Translations under genes and position numbers: made by a program
The notes under the pieces: generated by a model
Told to the model about the DNA's origin: nothing
Database searches by the model: none
The model's input: the letters and a program-made list of their open reading frames with translations, nothing else
Source of the DNA: an uncultured Cetobacterium sp.
GTDB lineage: Bacteria; Fusobacteriota; Fusobacteriia; Fusobacteriales; Fusobacteriaceae
Direction of reading: 5' to 3'
Assembly: GCF_945952365.1 (NCBI RefSeq)
Contig: NZ_CAMFHX010000008.1
Coordinates: 1-64,000 of the forward strand
DNA: 64,000 nucleotides
Part shown: positions 38,585 to 46,478 of the stretch, in pieces
Numbering within the stretch: position 1 is the stretch's first letter
Layout: every line of letters begins with the position of its first letter

Positions 38585-39574
38585 TTACCCTCTCCTAAAT
38601 TCAATTATAAACTTCTCTATTCCAATACTTTCTTCTATTCCACCATTTTTTACTGAGTGCTCCATTTTTAGTATATTTTCTATAGAGCTAAGTAAAAACT
38701 CTTCATTAAATAAAGACATATACTTCAATTTTAAAAATATAGGATATTCTCTCATCATTCCTCTTGATGTTTTAAAATACTTTTTAATTTTTTCATAGTT
38801 TGATGCTTTAAACTCATTATATGATATATTAGCCCTTAACTCACCTGATTTTTTTAATCCAACTAACTTTAATGCTAAATTAAGCTCCTCTGTCATCAAG
38901 TATAAAAATAGCATGTACTCTTTTGTTTTCTTTAAATACTCTATAAGTATGATAATATTATCAGTTATCATAAAATCTTCAACTAATTTTTTCAAATTAT
39001 ACTCATCACTAACCGATAATATAGGTAAAACTTCCTCTAAAATAAAATTTTTCCCATTTAAGAAACTTTTTATCTTTTCAACTTCATTTTTTACTTTAAA
39101 AAAGTCGTCACCTAAAACCTCTGCTAACTTTTCCGATTCATACTCTGATATCTGTAACTCTTTCTCTATATAGAAGTGTATACCTTTTTTTTCCAAAGCC
39201 TTTCTTGCAACTATTGTTTGACCAAGCTTTTCTGCATTTGTAATAACTCTTTTTCCAACCTCATTTGTTGCTTTTCCATAGTCATTTAACTCCTCTTCAT
39301 AAACAACTACAACCTCTTTTTTACTCAAATCATAATCCCCAACAATTTTAAGAAGATTATCTAACTTTTTAGACTTATCAGCTCTTTTTAAAACAATCAG
39401 CTCTTTTGGTACAAACATAGAGTTAATTGATATACTCTCTAAAAATTGTTCCTCTTCACCTTGAGAGGCATCATAAGTTTTAGTTGGAATATGAGGATTT
39501 GATTTCTTTATTTTTTCCACTAACTCTTCATATTTTAATGGAAGTGGGGTATCACCATAAATAAAATAAAACAT
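38585..39574 (-). CDS. holA: DNA polymerase III delta subunit (HolA)
   Basis: 329 aa from the ATG at 39574, 5 bases after the SD AGGTGG; the GTG three codons earlier overlaps that SD. Opens MFYFIYGDTPLPLKYEELVEK, the HolA N-terminal fold, then the AAA+-like delta arrangement (LIVLKRADKSKKLDNLLKIV, KEVVVVYEEELNDYGK) and a C-terminal collar domain (~200-329). It opens the beta clamp in the clamp loader. Similarity is weak, as usual for delta. Ends 3 bases from the convergent helicase gene, with no terminator visible between them. Confidence 0.83.
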   Translation of the reverse strand: MFYFIYGDTPLPLKYEELVEKIKKSNPHIPTKTYDASQGEEEQFLESISINSMFVPKELIVLKRADKSKKLDNLLKIVGDYDLSKKEVVVVYEEELNDYGKATNEVGKRVITNAEKLGQTIVARKALEKKGIHFYIEKELQISEYESEKLAEVLGDDFFKVKNEVEKIKSFLNGKNFILEEVLPILSVSDEYNLKKLVEDFMITDNIIILIEYLKKTKEYMLFLYLMTEELNLALKLVGLKKSGELRANISYNEFKASNYEKIKKYFKTSRGMMREYPIFLKLKYMSLFNEEFLLSSIENILKMEHSVKNGGIEESIGIEKFIIEFRRG

Positions 39575-39613
39575 CTCTACCACCTTTTAATTTTTTATAT
39601 ATTATAACATAAA

Positions 39614-39644
39614 AAATAAAAGAGAGGCTAGCTCTCTTTTATTT
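39614..39644 (-). terminator. Intrinsic terminator of the metal P-type ATPase gene
   Basis: Perfect 13-bp stem AAATAAAAGAGAG / CTCTCTTTTATTT, 5-base loop, with U-rich sequence following on the minus strand. Confidence 0.85.
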
Positions 39645-39655
39645 CATTAAAACTC

Positions 39656-41776
39656 TTAGTCTTTCTTTGTTAAAATTTTTGATGCATTTAAAACTGCTAA
39701 AACTGATACTCCTACATCAGCAAAAATTGCTAACCATAAGTTTGCAATCCCTAAAACCCCTAGTACCATAACAACTATTTTCACTCCCAAAGCGAATCCA
39801 ACATTTTCAAGAACAACTTGATGATTTTTTCTTCCTAAATTTAAAGCTTCTAAAACTTTATAAGGATCATCATTCATTAAAACTATATCCGAACTTTCAA
39901 TAGCTATATCACTACCTATTTTTCCCATAGATATTCCTATATCTGCCATTGCTAAAACAGGTGCATCATTTATTCCATCTCCAACAAATATAGTTCCTTT
40001 TTTACTTTTTGATTTTATCTCTTCAAGTTTTGAAACTTTATCCTGCGGCAATAGATTTGTACATATTTTATCCTCATCTATTCCCAAAGCTTTCCCTATA
40101 TGTCTTCCTGTTTTTTGATTATCCCCTGTTAACATATATACATTTATTCCTTGAGCATTTAACTCATCAATTGTTTTTCTTGATGTTTCTTTTATCTCAT
40201 CCTCAACAATTACTCTTCCAAGAAGTTCAGAATCCACTGCTATATACACAACTGTTCCAAAATCTTCTGCTGAATCAATCGCTATATTATGGCTCTCTAA
40301 AAACTTTCTACTTCCTACTAATATCTCTTTTCCACAATAAAGAGCATTTACTCCGTAACCTGCTTTTTCATTATGCCCTTGAATATCCCATTCAGAAACT
40401 TCAACACTACCATAATTTAATATAGCTTTTCCTATAGGATGATTTGAATAAAACTCTCCAGCCTTAGCATACTCTAACAATTCACTCTCTGTTCCTTTGA
40501 AAACTTCAACTGCCGTTACCTTAAATCTTCCTTTTGTTAAAGTTCCAGTTTTATCAAATACAACAGTATCAATATTTTTTAATCTTTCTAGGTAGTTTCC
40601 ACCTTTAATCAGAATTCCCTCTTTCGATCCTTTACCTATAGAACTAAAAAATGTTAAAGGAACTGAAAGTACAAGAGCACAAGGACAAGATATAACTAAA
40701 AATATCAACGCTCTACTAAACCATAATTTAAAATTACCATCATATATCACAGGAACTAAAACTGCGATTAAAATAGATAGTGTAACTACAATCGGTGTAT
40801 AATATCTAGCAAACTTTGTTATAAACTTTTCTGCATGTGCTTTTTTACTTCCCGCACTCTCTACCATCTCAATTATTCTACTTACAGTTGATTGAGAATA
40901 TAACTTAGTTACTTTAAACTCTATTGTTCCATTTATATTTATCGATCCACTTAAAACTTCACTTCCAATCTCCCCTATTACAGGAACTGATTCCCCTGTT
41001 AATGCAGATTTATCCAGTGTCGTATTTCCTAAAGTGATAACACCATCTAAAGGAACTCTCTCTCCTGGTTTAACAATTAAAATATCTCCAACATTAACTT
41101 TTGAAGGATCAACAACTTCTACTGTACCATTTTTATTTTTTAAGTTTGCAAATTCTGGCTTTATACTCATCAGTTTTTCAATAGATTTTTTAGAGTTATT
41201 TACAGCCATTTCTTGGAAATATTCTCCTATTTTATAAAATATCATAACTCCTGCTGCTTCTCCAAACTCTCCTAATGCAAGTGCACCAATAGTTGCAATA
41301 CTCATCAAGAAATTCTCATCTAAAAATTTTCCTCTTTTAATATTTTTAAAAGCATTCAATAGAATATCATAACCTGATAATCCATAAGCTATAACTAATA
41401 TTATATCTTTTTGTAAACTTTTAGGTAAAGTCAATCCAACTATAAATAAAGTTATTCCAACTGTAAGAATAATTAAATCTATTTTTGATGAAATATCTGT
41501 TGAACCTGAATGAGTATGATTATGTGAATGCTCATTTTCGTGCTCATCCAAATCCTCCTCTTTTAAATATGTTCCTGGCTCAACTTTATCTGCAATCTCA
41601 TTTATTTTTTTAAAAAGATCTTTTTCATTCGTTTCTTCAAGTAAAGTAAATTTCACTTTCTTAGTGTAAAAATCTACATTGACATCTTTTATTTCTTTTA
41701 CTTTATCTAATTCATATTGAATCTTTGAAGCACACCCTCCACAATGAAGGTTTACAATCTCATACTCTCTTTTCAT
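39656..41776 (-). CDS. Zn/Cd/Pb-type P1B ATPase
   Basis: 706 aa. N-terminal heavy-metal-associated domain (~1-70) with the metal site C-G-G-C (C12, C15). A His-rich linker (HENEHSHNHTHSG, ~83-96). Then TM helices, actuator TGES, the transport motif CPC in VISCPCALVLSVP, phosphorylation site DKTGTLT, and GDGINDAPVLAMADIG. The last TM carries IFADVGVSVLAVLNASKIL; an acidic D in this position is the mark of the ZntA/CadA (Zn, Cd, Pb) group rather than copper exporters. Exports metal at the inner membrane. Divergent from a methyltransferase; promoter and a G-rich operator-like site lie upstream. Confidence 0.92.
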   Translation of the reverse strand: MKREYEIVNLHCGGCASKIQYELDKVKEIKDVNVDFYTKKVKFTLLEETNEKDLFKKINEIADKVEPGTYLKEEDLDEHENEHSHNHTHSGSTDISSKIDLIILTVGITLFIVGLTLPKSLQKDIILVIAYGLSGYDILLNAFKNIKRGKFLDENFLMSIATIGALALGEFGEAAGVMIFYKIGEYFQEMAVNNSKKSIEKLMSIKPEFANLKNKNGTVEVVDPSKVNVGDILIVKPGERVPLDGVITLGNTTLDKSALTGESVPVIGEIGSEVLSGSININGTIEFKVTKLYSQSTVSRIIEMVESAGSKKAHAEKFITKFARYYTPIVVTLSILIAVLVPVIYDGNFKLWFSRALIFLVISCPCALVLSVPLTFFSSIGKGSKEGILIKGGNYLERLKNIDTVVFDKTGTLTKGRFKVTAVEVFKGTESELLEYAKAGEFYSNHPIGKAILNYGSVEVSEWDIQGHNEKAGYGVNALYCGKEILVGSRKFLESHNIAIDSAEDFGTVVYIAVDSELLGRVIVEDEIKETSRKTIDELNAQGINVYMLTGDNQKTGRHIGKALGIDEDKICTNLLPQDKVSKLEEIKSKSKKGTIFVGDGINDAPVLAMADIGISMGKIGSDIAIESSDIVLMNDDPYKVLEALNLGRKNHQVVLENVGFALGVKIVVMVLGVLGIANLWLAIFADVGVSVLAVLNASKILTKKD

Positions 41777-41794
41777 ATTCCATCTCCTTTTTTA

Positions 41795-41813
41795 GGTATA
41801 TACCCATACCCCC
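41795..41813 (-). promoter_or_regulatory. G-rich CsoR/RcnR-like operator candidate in the ATPase leader
   Basis: Minus strand reads GGGGGTATGGGTATATACC, about 10 bases downstream of the predicted start site and 19 bases before the ATG. G-tract sites such as (G)GGGGTATGGGTA are typical of CsoR/RcnR-family metal sensors. No such regulator gene is in the window, so the match is by motif only. Confidence 0.5.
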
Positions 41814-41828
41814 TATATATATACTTTA

Positions 41829-41857
41829 AAAATATCATAATTTATCTCTTTTGTCAA
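41829..41857 (-). promoter_or_regulatory. Promoter of the metal ATPase gene
   Basis: TTGACA (41857-41852), 17-base spacer, TATTTT (41834-41829) on the minus strand. The expected start near 41822 places the G-rich site at the beginning of the transcript. Confidence 0.8.
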
Positions 41858-41864
41858 AATTTTT

Positions 41865-41893
41865 TTGAATATTTCTAACTTAAATAGTATAAT
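41865..41893 (+). promoter_or_regulatory. Promoter of the methyltransferase gene
   Basis: TTGAAT (41865-41870), 17-base spacer, TATAAT (41888-41893) on the plus strand, 28 bases before the ATG. Its -35 is only 7 bases from that of the divergent ATPase promoter. Confidence 0.78.
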
Positions 41894-41921
41894 ATAAATT
41901 ATTGAAAAAAAGGAGTCTACC

Positions 41922-43124
41922 ATGAAATATAATATTGATGATATTCAAAATATCTTTGTCGAAAATATCAATACTAATAATTTTATTAGAGGTGTCTTTT
42001 CAAATCCGACAAAAGAAAACCCTTATAAAAAAATAAACTTAAAACCTGTTGAAATAAAAGGTGAGCTTTTTGTCCAAGTTGAAAGTTTTAAAGATAATAA
42101 AGCTTTTCATAAAAACTTTTCGTTAGATGAGTGCTTTAACTCTTTAAAGGATATTATAAAAGATTTTAAACAAATCCTTATATCTACATCTAACGAAGAG
42201 ATTCAAGTTCTACAAAATAAAAAAGGATTCTCTTTAAAAAGAAAAACAATTACTGGTAAGAAAGTTGAATTGTCTCATAACAAACAAAAAAACTATATTC
42301 TTCAAGATAATACACCAATTCCATTTTTAATAAAATTAGGTGTTATGTCTGAGTCAGGTAAAGTTACTAAAGAGAGATTTAATAAATTTAGACAGATCAA
42401 TAGATATTTAGAGTTTATCGAAGATACTTTAAAAGAGTTACAAGAAAAAAATCTAATTCAAAATAGTATGAAGATTGTTGATTTTGGTTGTGGAAAATCA
42501 TATTTAACTTTTGCTCTTTACCACTATTTAAAAAATGTTAAAAATTTAGATATTGAAGTAATTGGTTTAGATTTAAAAGAGGATGTAATCACTCACTGTA
42601 ACTCGATTGCTCAAGAGTTAGAGTTTAACAATCTAAAATTTTTAAAAGGAGATATCAAAGAGTTCCATGAGTTCGATAATGTTGATATGATATTCTCTTT
42701 ACATGCTTGTAACAATGCAACTGATTACTCTATTTTAAAAGGATTAGAACTTGGGGCAAAAGCTATTCTTGCTGTTCCATGTTGCCAATCTGAAATAAAT
42801 CAAAAAATTGATAAATCTTCTACTACAGAGATAAAAGGTGTGCTTTCACCTTTCGGAAATCACGGAATCTTACAAGAAAGATTTAGTTCTCTAGCTACAG
42901 ATGCATTAAGAGCTTTATCTTTAGAACTTTGTGGATTCAATACAAAAGTTATGGAGTTTATAGATATGGAACACACACCTAAAAATATCCTTATTAAAGC
43001 TATTAAAGGTAATCCAACAGAAGAGAAATTAGCTCAAAAAAGAGAGGAATATAATAGATATATCCAATTTTTAGGAGTTAAACCCCTTTTAGATAATCTA
43101 CTTCAAGACTATTTTAAAAAATAA
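41922..43124 (+). CDS. SAM-dependent methyltransferase (Methyltransf_32-like)
   Basis: 400 aa. The N-terminal ~130 residues show no domain I recognise. A class I methyltransferase core follows: SAM-binding motif I IVDFGCGKSYLTFALYHYL (~187-205), VIGLDLKEDVI (acidic end of strand 2), FLKGDIKEF (motif III-like) and IFSLHACNNATDYSILKG, then VPCCQSEINQ. This core fits the Methyltransf_32 family, whose bacterial members often have an unknown substrate (RNA in several characterised relatives). Cytosolic. RBS AAAAGGAGTCTACC. Single gene, ended by the terminator at 43131-43162. Confidence 0.85.
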   Translation: MKYNIDDIQNIFVENINTNNFIRGVFSNPTKENPYKKINLKPVEIKGELFVQVESFKDNKAFHKNFSLDECFNSLKDIIKDFKQILISTSNEEIQVLQNKKGFSLKRKTITGKKVELSHNKQKNYILQDNTPIPFLIKLGVMSESGKVTKERFNKFRQINRYLEFIEDTLKELQEKNLIQNSMKIVDFGCGKSYLTFALYHYLKNVKNLDIEVIGLDLKEDVITHCNSIAQELEFNNLKFLKGDIKEFHEFDNVDMIFSLHACNNATDYSILKGLELGAKAILAVPCCQSEINQKIDKSSTTEIKGVLSPFGNHGILQERFSSLATDALRALSLELCGFNTKVMEFIDMEHTPKNILIKAIKGNPTEEKLAQKREEYNRYIQFLGVKPLLDNLLQDYFKK

Positions 43125-43130
43125 ACAAAT

Positions 43131-43162
43131 AAAAAAGACGGATTTTATTTTCCGTCTTTTTT
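43131..43162. terminator. Bidirectional terminator between methyltransferase and metal permease
   Basis: 12-bp stem AAAAAAGACGGA / TCCGTCTTTTTT with an 8-base loop, between convergent genes; T-runs on both strands. Confidence 0.9.
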
Positions 43163-43165
43163 ATT

Positions 43166-44338
43166 CTATATTTCTAAAAGATATAAAACGCCTCCAACTA
43201 ATAGAGCTGGAATAATATTATAAATAGTGACCATAGCTGCTGATTTTTTACTCAATGCCAGAAGTGGAAACAGTGCATCTCCATCATTACAGATTGCATT
43301 GGCTGCTAAAGCTGAAAATGGTATCGCTCCTGATATATAAAGTGCTGCTAAAAGAATTTGAGGACCACACCCGGGAATCAAGCCTATAAAAATTGCCATA
43401 ATAACAACTAAAAAACCACCACTATCTAAAATATTTTTCAATACAATCTCTCCACCTATATAACTCAAAAATATTTCATAACTAAAAAAAGCTACAAAAA
43501 CCCAACTTACTAAAAAAGCTACTTCCTCTGCTGTATGGATTAAAGTCTCTTTTAAAGATCCCAATTTACTTTCTGTTTTATCAAAATCACTTCCTTTTAC
43601 AAGTTTCCTACTCAAAACTGTATAAAGTATACAAAGAACAGTTCCTAAAAAAGCTAAAATTTCAATTAGATTTAAATTACCTTCATGCTCTACATGAGAG
43701 TGTCCTTCTAGAAGATGCTCAATTGCAAAAGGAGTTGAAATTATAACTAAAATCCAAAATATTTTATACCAAACTGTGTGTGTCAATAAATATATCTCTT
43801 TTATATCAGATTTTCTATGCAAAACTTTATCTACTATATCCCCCTTTTTGTGAGCTATATGATTATGAATTTTATGTCCACTTTCTTCGTTTACAAAGCC
43901 ACTCTCAGAAGACTGATTAAAATCTTTATTCATAACTATATTTTCACCAATCCTAAATCTATCTATCAACAATCCCGAAACTACTCCAACAACTCCACTT
44001 ATCAATAATATTTTAAAGTATGCTGAGATATTTCCAACAATTAAAACAAAAGCAGCATCACCCATTGTTGTTATAAAAGCTGCAACTAGAGCTCCAAAAG
44101 TAATCTTACCTAAAATAAAAAGTGGTACTACAACTATAGCTCCGCCACATCCAGGAATTAATCCCAAAAGAGCAGATAAATACACCCCATTTTTTCTATT
44201 TTTCTCCAATAATTTTATTACAACTCCATTAAATTTGTAATCTATAATCCCCATAATCAAAATAGATAACGATACAAAAACTCCAACTTTAAAAAAGGCA
44301 TCTACTCCAGCCGAGTAAATTATATGAAACAATTCCAT
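43166..44338 (-). CDS. Putative 10-TM heavy-metal exporter (ArsP_2-like permease)
   Basis: 390 aa. About ten TM segments in two halves, each with the same core: LIPGCGGAIVVVPLFILG near residue 60 and GLIPGCGPQILLAALY near residue 318. This duplication and the histidine-rich middle loop (HKIHNHIAHKKGD, GHSHVEHEG) fit the putative heavy-metal/manganese exporter family. The substrate is not known from sequence. A Zn/Cd ATPase lies about 1.4 kb away on the same strand, which fits a metal-handling region. RBS GAGGTGATAAA. Monocistronic. Confidence 0.78.
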   Translation of the reverse strand: MELFHIIYSAGVDAFFKVGVFVSLSILIMGIIDYKFNGVVIKLLEKNRKNGVYLSALLGLIPGCGGAIVVVPLFILGKITFGALVAAFITTMGDAAFVLIVGNISAYFKILLISGVVGVVSGLLIDRFRIGENIVMNKDFNQSSESGFVNEESGHKIHNHIAHKKGDIVDKVLHRKSDIKEIYLLTHTVWYKIFWILVIISTPFAIEHLLEGHSHVEHEGNLNLIEILAFLGTVLCILYTVLSRKLVKGSDFDKTESKLGSLKETLIHTAEEVAFLVSWVFVAFFSYEIFLSYIGGEIVLKNILDSGGFLVVIMAIFIGLIPGCGPQILLAALYISGAIPFSALAANAICNDGDALFPLLALSKKSAAMVTIYNIIPALLVGGVLYLLEI

Positions 44339-44401
44339 TTTATCACCTCGTATAAATATTTTCTCTCTTTATCTTTATACTATTTTTTTTATTAATTCTT
44401 T

Positions 44402-44429
44402 CAATAAAAAAACCAGCACAAAGTGCTGG
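44402..44429 (-). terminator. Intrinsic terminator of argS
   Basis: Stem CCAGCAC / GTGCTGG (44413-44419 with 44423-44429), 3-base loop, followed on the minus strand by seven U residues. Confidence 0.9.
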
Positions 44430-44441
44430 CTCTAATATTTA

Positions 44442-46154
44442 TTACATTCTTTCTAAAGTTCCAATTCCTAAAAGGTTTAATCCCTCTTTTAAAACTGCAG
44501 CTGTTCTTTCAGCTAATAATAGTCTTGAATAAAGAACATCTTCTTCTTGATTTAATATTGGACAAGCGTTGTAGAATCCATTGAACTTCTTTGATAACTC
44601 AAATAAGTAATCTGCAACTAGATTTGGTCTACAGCTATCTGCTGCTTTTAATATAACTGCTGGGAATTGAGTTAAGTGATGTGCTAATGTTCTTTCTGTT
44701 TTATCAGTAAATGTAACTGCTACATCCTCTCTTAAATCTTTTCCGTTCTCTACTGCTCTTCTTAAAATAGATTTTATTCTAGCATAAGAATATTGTAAAT
44801 AAGGTGCTGTATTTCCTTCGAAACTCAGAATTTTATCCCATTCAAATATAACAGCTGTCTGTCTATTTTGAGATAAATCAGCATATTTTATAGCTCCAGT
44901 TCCAACAACTTCTGCTATATTATCTTTTTCCTCATCTGATAGTTCAGGATTTTTTTCATTTACAATCTCTAAAGCTCTTCTTTTCCCTTCATCTAAAAGC
45001 TCTTCTAATCTGATTACATTTCCTTTTCTTGTAGAGAAAACACCATCAGCAAATCTCATAATTCCAAACCATACATGCTGCTTTTCTACATTCCATCCTA
45101 ACATATCAGTTATTCTGAAAAATTGTCTGAAGTGATCTTGTTGTCTCTCATCAGTTACATATATTAACTTATTTACATTATAGTTAGCTAATCTAAACTT
45201 TACTGTAGCTATATCTGAAGTTGCATATAGGAAAGCTCCATCTCTTTTTTGGATAATACAAGGGTGTAACTTCTCCTCTTCTGCGAAGAATACAACTTTT
45301 GCACCTTGATCTTCTACTGCAATCTCTTTCTCTTCTAACTCTTTAACAACACCAGGCATTAAATCGTGATAGAATGACTCTCCATAGTAAGTATCAAAAT
45401 TAATTCCCATTCTAGTGTATAACTTTCCATACTCATCTAAAGATACCTTTATAAACTCTTGCCATAATCTGTAGTTCTCTTCATCTCCATCTTGAAGTTT
45501 CTTTAACTCTTCTCTAGCTTGATCTTCAAGTTCTGGATGCTCCTCACTTTGTCTAGTGAATTCAACATATACTCTTTCTAGCTCTTCAATTGCATTTTCT
45601 TTATAAGCTTCTGCATTTAACCAGTTTCTATATCCTATAATTAATTTTCCAAACTGTGTTCCCCAATCTCCAATGTGATTGTCTGCAACAACATTAAATC
45701 CTAAATACTTATACATTCTTTTTATAGAATCACCTATTATAGTTGATCTTAAATGACCTATATGCATTCTCTTAGCTATGTTTGGTGAAGAGTAATCAAT
45801 TATTACATCTCCCTCTGTATTCAATCCCTTAAACTCATAATTTTCTTTAGATATTTTTTTTACTAAATCTGCTAAGTATGAATCTTTTAAAAATATATTT
45901 AAGAATCCTGGTCCCGCAATCTCAATTTTTTCAATAACATCATTTACAACTAAGTTATTTACTACATTTTCAGCAATTGCTCTTGGATTCCCTCCAATTA
46001 TTTTAGAGTTCATCATAGCAAAGTTTGATTGAAAATCTCCAAACTTTTCATTTGTTGCAACAGTTATCTCTACTGGTTTTAGCTCTTTATCTGAATATAA
46101 ATTTTTTACTGTATCTAATAAAATTAACTCTATTTGTTTTTCAATAGTTAACAT
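44442..46154 (-). CDS. argS: Arginyl-tRNA synthetase
   Basis: 570 aa, class I synthetase. N-terminal Add-1 domain (~1-110), the HIGH motif in SPNIAKRMHIGHLRSTIIGDS, the tRNA-binding FGIMRFADGVFSTRKGNVI (lacks a canonical KMSKS, as is usual for ArgRS), and the C-terminal DALR anticodon-binding region ending ALNLLGIGTLERM-type (AVLKEGLNLLGIGTLERM). Single gene. The structured RNA at 46178-46408 with its terminator lies 24 bases upstream, and no other promoter is visible, so argS may be read through from that unit. Confidence 0.97.
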   Translation of the reverse strand: MLTIEKQIELILLDTVKNLYSDKELKPVEITVATNEKFGDFQSNFAMMNSKIIGGNPRAIAENVVNNLVVNDVIEKIEIAGPGFLNIFLKDSYLADLVKKISKENYEFKGLNTEGDVIIDYSSPNIAKRMHIGHLRSTIIGDSIKRMYKYLGFNVVADNHIGDWGTQFGKLIIGYRNWLNAEAYKENAIEELERVYVEFTRQSEEHPELEDQAREELKKLQDGDEENYRLWQEFIKVSLDEYGKLYTRMGINFDTYYGESFYHDLMPGVVKELEEKEIAVEDQGAKVVFFAEEEKLHPCIIQKRDGAFLYATSDIATVKFRLANYNVNKLIYVTDERQQDHFRQFFRITDMLGWNVEKQHVWFGIMRFADGVFSTRKGNVIRLEELLDEGKRRALEIVNEKNPELSDEEKDNIAEVVGTGAIKYADLSQNRQTAVIFEWDKILSFEGNTAPYLQYSYARIKSILRRAVENGKDLREDVAVTFTDKTERTLAHHLTQFPAVILKAADSCRPNLVADYLFELSKKFNGFYNACPILNQEEDVLYSRLLLAERTAAVLKEGLNLLGIGTLERM

Positions 46155-46177
46155 AATTTACTCCTTTTGTTGTGAAA

Positions 46178-46408
46178 TAAAAAAAGGACCCGAAAGTCCT
46201 AAAAAAGAATAACTCCAGTCTACCGCCTTCCTTACGGTTTTGGTCGCCGTTTCATATACGTGGTAACCAGATAATGCCTATATACAGGGTCCGTGAAACA
46301 AGGGTTTCCGTGACGTATCTGAGTTATAAGCAACAGAGCCAATCCCAATAGCGACCTTAGGCCCAAAACCTCCAGATAACAGCGAGTAGACCAGAAATAT
46401 TTACTCTT
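46178..46408 (-). ncRNA. Structured RNA of ~205-230 nt upstream of argS; 6S RNA candidate
   Basis: The region between argS and aspS has no coding frame but a strong promoter (46415-46443) and an intrinsic terminator: AGGACT, UUCG tetraloop, GGUCCU (46200-46185), then seven U. The predicted 5' end AAGAGTAA (46408-46401) pairs with TTATTCTT (46212-46205), so the RNA is closed end to end. Next come CTGGTCTAC with GTAGACTGG (with wobbles), then GGTTTTGG with CCAAAACC (8 bp), then an apical region with hairpin GGAAAC CCTT GTTTC. Between these stems lie unpaired internal loops, one with a small hairpin (ACCG/CGGT) on the 3' side. A long rod with a central bubble and ~200 nt fits 6S RNA. It lacks tmRNA, RNase P, SRP and T-box signatures. 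Class is inferred, not proven. Confidence 0.75.
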
Positions 46409-46414
46409 AAGACA

Positions 46415-46443
46415 ATTATATCACTTCTATATTATTTTTTCAA
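46415..46443 (-). promoter_or_regulatory. Strong promoter of the argS-upstream RNA
   Basis: TTGAAA (46443-46438), 17-base spacer, TATAAT (46420-46415) on the minus strand. The start at about A46408 coincides with the first base of the closing stem. The 35 or so bases between this promoter and the aspS stop hold nothing else I can identify. Confidence 0.88.
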
Positions 46444-46478
46444 TTAAAAAATCCTTTTGAATGGTATATTTTTTATAC

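Noticed and set aside
46178-46408. SRP, RNase P or tmRNA identity for the argS-upstream RNA
   Set aside because: It lacks the GGAAGCAG-type SRP domain IV loop, the RNase P P4 core (GAAAGTCC...ACAGAA) and the tRNA-like ends and tag frame of tmRNA. A GTAAGGAAGGCG stretch only superficially resembles SRP.
46155-46443. T-box leader or other amino-acid riboswitch controlling argS
   Set aside because: No T-box core (TGGNACCGCG-type) adjoins the terminator and no antiterminator alternative to the UUCG hairpin is visible; the end-to-end pairing fits a discrete RNA better. Not fully excluded.
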